Assembly: GCA_022578965.1 (NCBI GenBank)
Contig: MU400541.1
Span: 248,001 to 312,000, forward strand
DNA length: 64,000 nucleotides
From: Xylaria sp. FL1777
Taxonomy: Eukaryota; Ascomycota; Sordariomycetes; Xylariales; Xylariaceae
Direction of reading: 5' to 3'
Shown: positions 60,216-64,000 of the stretch, in pieces
How positions within the stretch are numbered: position 1 is the first letter of the stretch
How the letters are laid out: every line of letters starts with the position of its first letter
Made by a program: the position numbers and the translations under genes
The notes under the pieces: generated by a model
Databases searched by the model: none
Told to the model about the DNA's origin: nothing
The model's input: only the letters and a program-made list of their open reading frames with translations

Positions 60216-62940
60216 CAGCATTTTAATTTTTAAACTTTTAAAAAATATTACTATAAAGGTTTTAAAAATTTAACTTAAGCATAGCATTTTTAAAAAAGCT
60301 TATAGTTTATATTGCAACGCTTAGTTTTTAATACAAAAAAAAAGTAAAAAGGTTTAATTAATTAATTTAGCTATAAAAATAAACGTAGTTATTATATATA
60401 ATGCTAATTTTTTTTAAAGCTATAATAAGTTTTTTAAAAAGTTTGCAATATATAAAATAATTTCTATAGTTAATTTATTTTTAAAATATAATTAAATACT
60501 ACTTTTTATTTTTAGCTAAGCAATAATTGCTTTTTTTATACTAATAAGCTTTCTTTAAATAACTATTTTTTTACAAAAAGCAATAAATTTAGTAGCTTAA
60601 TTTCTAAAAGTATTATTAAAGGTTTTATATAATATATTATTAATAAAATGCAAACTTTTTTTTAATAATATAATAATTAAAAAACTTATTACTAAGTATA
60701 ATAATTATAAAGTTGCCTTAAGAATTAAGCAGTTTATATTAAAGCATTTTAAAAATTTTAATGCTACACTGCTTAATTTTAAGCTAGCTAAAATTATAGC
60801 TAGCATACTTAAAAGCAAATAAGCAAAACAAACAACTAAAATAGTTAGTTATATGTATAGTACTAATAATAAAAGCTTAGTAAAAACAAAAGTAGTAAAA
60901 ATTTTTAAGTAAAAAACTTGCAAAAATATTACAAAAATACAGTTTTTTTTAAAAATAATAGTATACTACTAGATATAAATATAAAAATATGCTATAATTA
61001 TAAAACTATTAATAGTTTTGTTACGGAAAAATAAGCTGTTTTGCTTTAAAAAACCGCAGAAAAAAGCTATAAAAAAGCTTTAAAAAGCTATTATAATAGC
61101 TTTTATTTTTATTACTTTTGATTATATAAAAAAACCTATTTAGCTAAAAGTAAATGCTTTTAAAACTAGCTAAAGCGCTATTTTATGCTAAAAAGTTAAT
61201 AAAGCTATTAAATTAGCAAAATATAAGTTTAAAATATAAAAAAGCCTTAAAAAAAGATATAATGCTACGAAGTTAAAAAAGTTTACTATTATTAAAACTT
61301 TTTAAAAGTTGCAAAACTATTTTTATAGAATTACGTTTTATTTAAAAATTAATATAAAAGTTTTTATAGCATAGCTAAATAATAGATTTTTAGCATTGTT
61401 AAATGCTTAATTAACAAAATAAATAGTATATATAAAAACTTTTAATTTTATATTTTACTATGTGCTAAAAAAAAAACATATAGCTGCTAATAAGCTTTTT
61501 AAAAAACTTTTTAAGCTATTAAATAAGTTAAATAATTATTAAAAAAAAAATATAAAAAATTTTATTAATTTTTAACTATATATAATAGCTATTATTATTA
61601 TGTATAGAAAATTAGGCGATTAACTAGTTAAAAGCCTAGTATACTAAAGAACAGAACTTCTGTTATACTTAAAAAAAGATTAAAGCAAAAAAAGCAAGCA
61701 AATTGCTAAGTATTTTGTTTTTAAGCAAGTTTTAAAAGAATTTATAACAAAAAAAAAGCAAAATTACTTTAAAAAAAAAGCCTTTAAATTTTTTGTTAAC
61801 AAGTTTATTTTTTAAAGAAAAGCAAAGTTTAAAAAAATATTAAAAAGGGTTATTAATAACAAAAAAACCTAAAAAGCTTTTATTAAAAAAAACTATAAAA
61901 AAATAACTTATAAGGGCTAAATATTTATAACTTAACAAATAACTTAAAAATATTACTAAAAGAGCTTTTATTAAAATATTTATATTATAATTGCTAATTG
62001 CTTTAATTGCTAAAAATTTATAAATAGCAAAAAAACTAAAAAACACTGTTTTAATTACTTTTTAAATCTTTTGGTTTTTTAGGTTATAAATATGTAAACT
62101 ATGCTATTAAATAATAAATTTAAAGCTATTATAAAAGCAAAATATAAAATAACAACTTATTTAAAAGCTAAACTTTTAAAACACGTAGATTTTCTAAAAA
62201 TACTTAAATTTATTAAAAAAAAAATTATGTTTTAGCACGAAGTTTCTATAAAGATTAAGTATAATAATAGCTTTAAATTTAAAGAAAAAATAAAAAACGC
62301 AATAAATATTTTAGGCTATAAAATAAATTATAGTTTAGCTTACTATTTTTAAGCTTAAAGTTTTATTAAAGAAGGCTATAAGCTAATAAAAAAAAGCTTT
62401 ATATAAATAATAAATAAAACTAAAAAAAATTAGCTAAAATATTTAAACTTAGTAATATAAACAAATTGCACTTTTATATGCTATTATAGCTATAGCTTAT
62501 ATAAGCTAATATATAAAAAAATGCTAATTTTGCTAGTAAAAAATATAATACTAACATAAAAAGTAATTAAGTAACAAAATGTTATTTTTTATAAAGATTT
62601 TATTAAAGCTAAAGTTAAGCAGCTAAAACGCTATAACTAAAATGTTATAAAAGTTAAAGCAATTATAACTAAGAAAAAAAAATTAGCTATAAAAGCTAAA
62701 TTTTAAAAAAACGTTTATAAAATTAAGCAACTACTTAAAAAAAGCTTTTTTGTTTTTTTTTATAATATTATGCTTTTAATAAATAAGTTTAATAACAAAA
62801 AGCTGCTATATAAATAAATTAGCTTTTATAAAGTTAAAGAAAATATTAATTATAAGCAATACTAATTAGCAAAACTAACTAGCAAAGAATTAAAAAGGTT
62901 GTTTTTTTTTAAAAAATTAAAGCAATTTATATAAAATAAC
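60216..62940 (+). pseudogene. pol: Gypsy pol remnant: reverse transcriptase, RNase H, integrase
   Basis: Plus strand, N to C. The reverse transcriptase (60216-61140) shows AIKINVVIIYNANFF, NLVA*FLK, RYNNYKV-like TKYNNYKVALRIKQF and FKLAKIIASI. RNase H (61140-61560) starts at KVNAFKTS*SAIL (cf. VDASxxGWGAVL) and has FYLKINIKVFIA and KKKHIAANKL (cf. the GxxHTAADxLSR end). Integrase (61840-62940) has a Cys-pair near 61995-62040, YSLAYYF*A*SFIKEGYK at 62328-62381 (cf. YxPQxxGxIERGH), SLYKLIY and the closing KLKQFI. The order is that of Ty3/gypsy. Stops correspond to former CAA, CAG and TGG codons. Inactive. Confidence 0.8.
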
Positions 62941-62944
62941 TAAA

Positions 62945-64000
62945 AGTACTAAAAACTAAAGAATTTTAACTTTAATATATAAACTATTAGTGCTATAGTT
63001 ATTTACTAAAGATTAAACTAAAACAATAAAGCTTTTAATAATTAAAGCTATAATAGTTAAGCTATAAAGAATAAAGAAAATATAATAAGTTATAAAAGCT
63101 TTTTAAGTTTATAAAAGCTACAGTATAACTTTTAGCGCTTTAAACATTTTAAGTGCTAAAAAATATAATAGCTTACTTTATTTTTTTAGCTATTATACTA
63201 TAAGGCGCTTTAAAAAGTAATAACTAATAAAAGCTAAAGCAATAGATTTTTTTTTTTTTATTTTTTGTTTTTTTACTGATTGTTTTGTTTTTTATTTTTA
63301 CTAATTATATAAGTTTATATAATTAAGTTATAATACATAAAACTATTTTTTTTTTGCTTAAAATTAAGCGTGTTTTTTATAGCTTTTTTTTTATTAATTT
63401 TATATTTGTTAGTTTTATAGCAGCTAGTTTATTAGCACTTTTTTTACTATTACGCTAAAAATATAAGTTTTTATTTTATTTTAATGTTTTTTAAATAGTT
63501 AAGCAGCTTAGTTTTAATATAAATTATTATTGCTTTTTTTTAAAAATATATAAAAATAAAAGAAACAAAAGTAAAAACTGCTTATTAGTTTTAATTACCT
63601 AAGTTTATTTTATTATATTAATGCTTATATATAAGTTTTTTTACTTTTAATTGCTTTGTTACTTTTATTTAAAACTAAACAGCTTTTTTTGCTTTTAGTT
63701 TAAACTATTTAATACTTAATAAAAACTTTAGAACTGCTAAAAAGCAAAAAATACTATTATTATACCTTAAGAAGTTATTAGTTTATATTTTACATGTTTA
63801 AACTACTAGCAATAACTTAAAGCTGCTATTAAGCAATAATAAGCATTTAATAAAACAGCAAACGTTTAAATAAAGTTTAAAGCAAGCTTAGCAAAAATAA
63901 AACTTTGCTATAAAAAATTAAGCAGAATTATTTAATTATATAAAGCTAAAAAAATGAAAACTAAAAGAAAAACAAAAAAAGATTTAACAATTTAATATTA
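62945..64000. other. Post-integrase region of gypsy copy 2
   Basis: Equivalent to about 21590-20530 of copy 1. Strand bias flips here: 63180-63700 is T-rich on the plus strand, the reverse of the pol region, which would fit an antisense ORF or a non-coding segment. No protein motif was recognised. Confidence 0.4.

Larger units (their letters stand above)
53985..64000 (+). mobile_element. Ty3/gypsy LTR retrotransposon, copy 2 (inverted, runs off the window)
   Basis: The first 10 kb of a second copy of the 15-kb element, in the opposite orientation to 15561-30520; coordinates pair as x and about 84505-84526 minus x. The 5' LTR is 53985-54288 (304 bp). Pol is read at 60216-62940. From the copy 1 length the 3' end is expected about 5 kb beyond the window. 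It is inserted in the protease region of an older gypsy element. All frames are broken by TAA/TAG. Confidence 0.85.

Noticed and set aside
9541..64000. Mitochondrial or plasmid origin of the AT-rich DNA
   Set aside because: No mitochondrial genes, tRNAs or introns are seen; the block contains nuclear LTR, LINE and pogo elements with target duplications and is continuous with nuclear genes.

Overview
The window is fungal nuclear DNA, most likely from a filamentous ascomycete (Pezizomycotina). The genes are split by short GT...AG introns with CTGAC/TACTAAC-like branch sites. They encode a Zn2Cys6 regulator and a fungal-type sugar porter. The rest of the window is an AT-rich block of transposon remains carrying the C-to-T/G-to-A decay typical of repeat-induced point mutation (RIP). 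The sequence does not allow a species call.

Layout: bases 1-9540 have ordinary base composition. They hold two intact multi-exon genes on the minus strand: a 777-residue Zn2Cys6 transcription factor (810-3374) and a 615-residue 12-TM MFS sugar transporter (4934-7064). Between them lies a small plus-strand gene candidate (4058-4373). The spacing suggests, but does not prove, that the regulator and transporter are linked in sugar uptake. From about 9540 to 64000 the DNA is very AT-rich and no intact gene is visible.

The AT-rich block can be resolved into a nested transposon stack: (1) an approximately 15-kb Ty3/gypsy element (15561-30520, minus strand) with identical-length 304-bp LTRs; (2) an inverted second copy of it starting at 53985 and running out of the window, inserted in the protease region of an older, different gypsy element (52100-53980, minus); (3) two Fot1/Pot2-type pogo elements of about 1.86 kb (32092-41606 interrupted, and 42105-43967), the first split by a solo LTR with a 5-bp target duplication and by a 7.15-kb Tad1-like LINE with a 12-bp target duplication; (4) a 2.2-kb unit called repeat A here, present as three near-complete copies and one fragment. 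Two free copies have their own perfect 15- and 16-bp target duplications, and a third forms the 3' end of the LINE. Every coding frame in this block is broken by TAA/TAG codons, so the elements are dead. The family calls rest on short motif matches in mutated frames and on repeat geometry read by eye; no database search was run.
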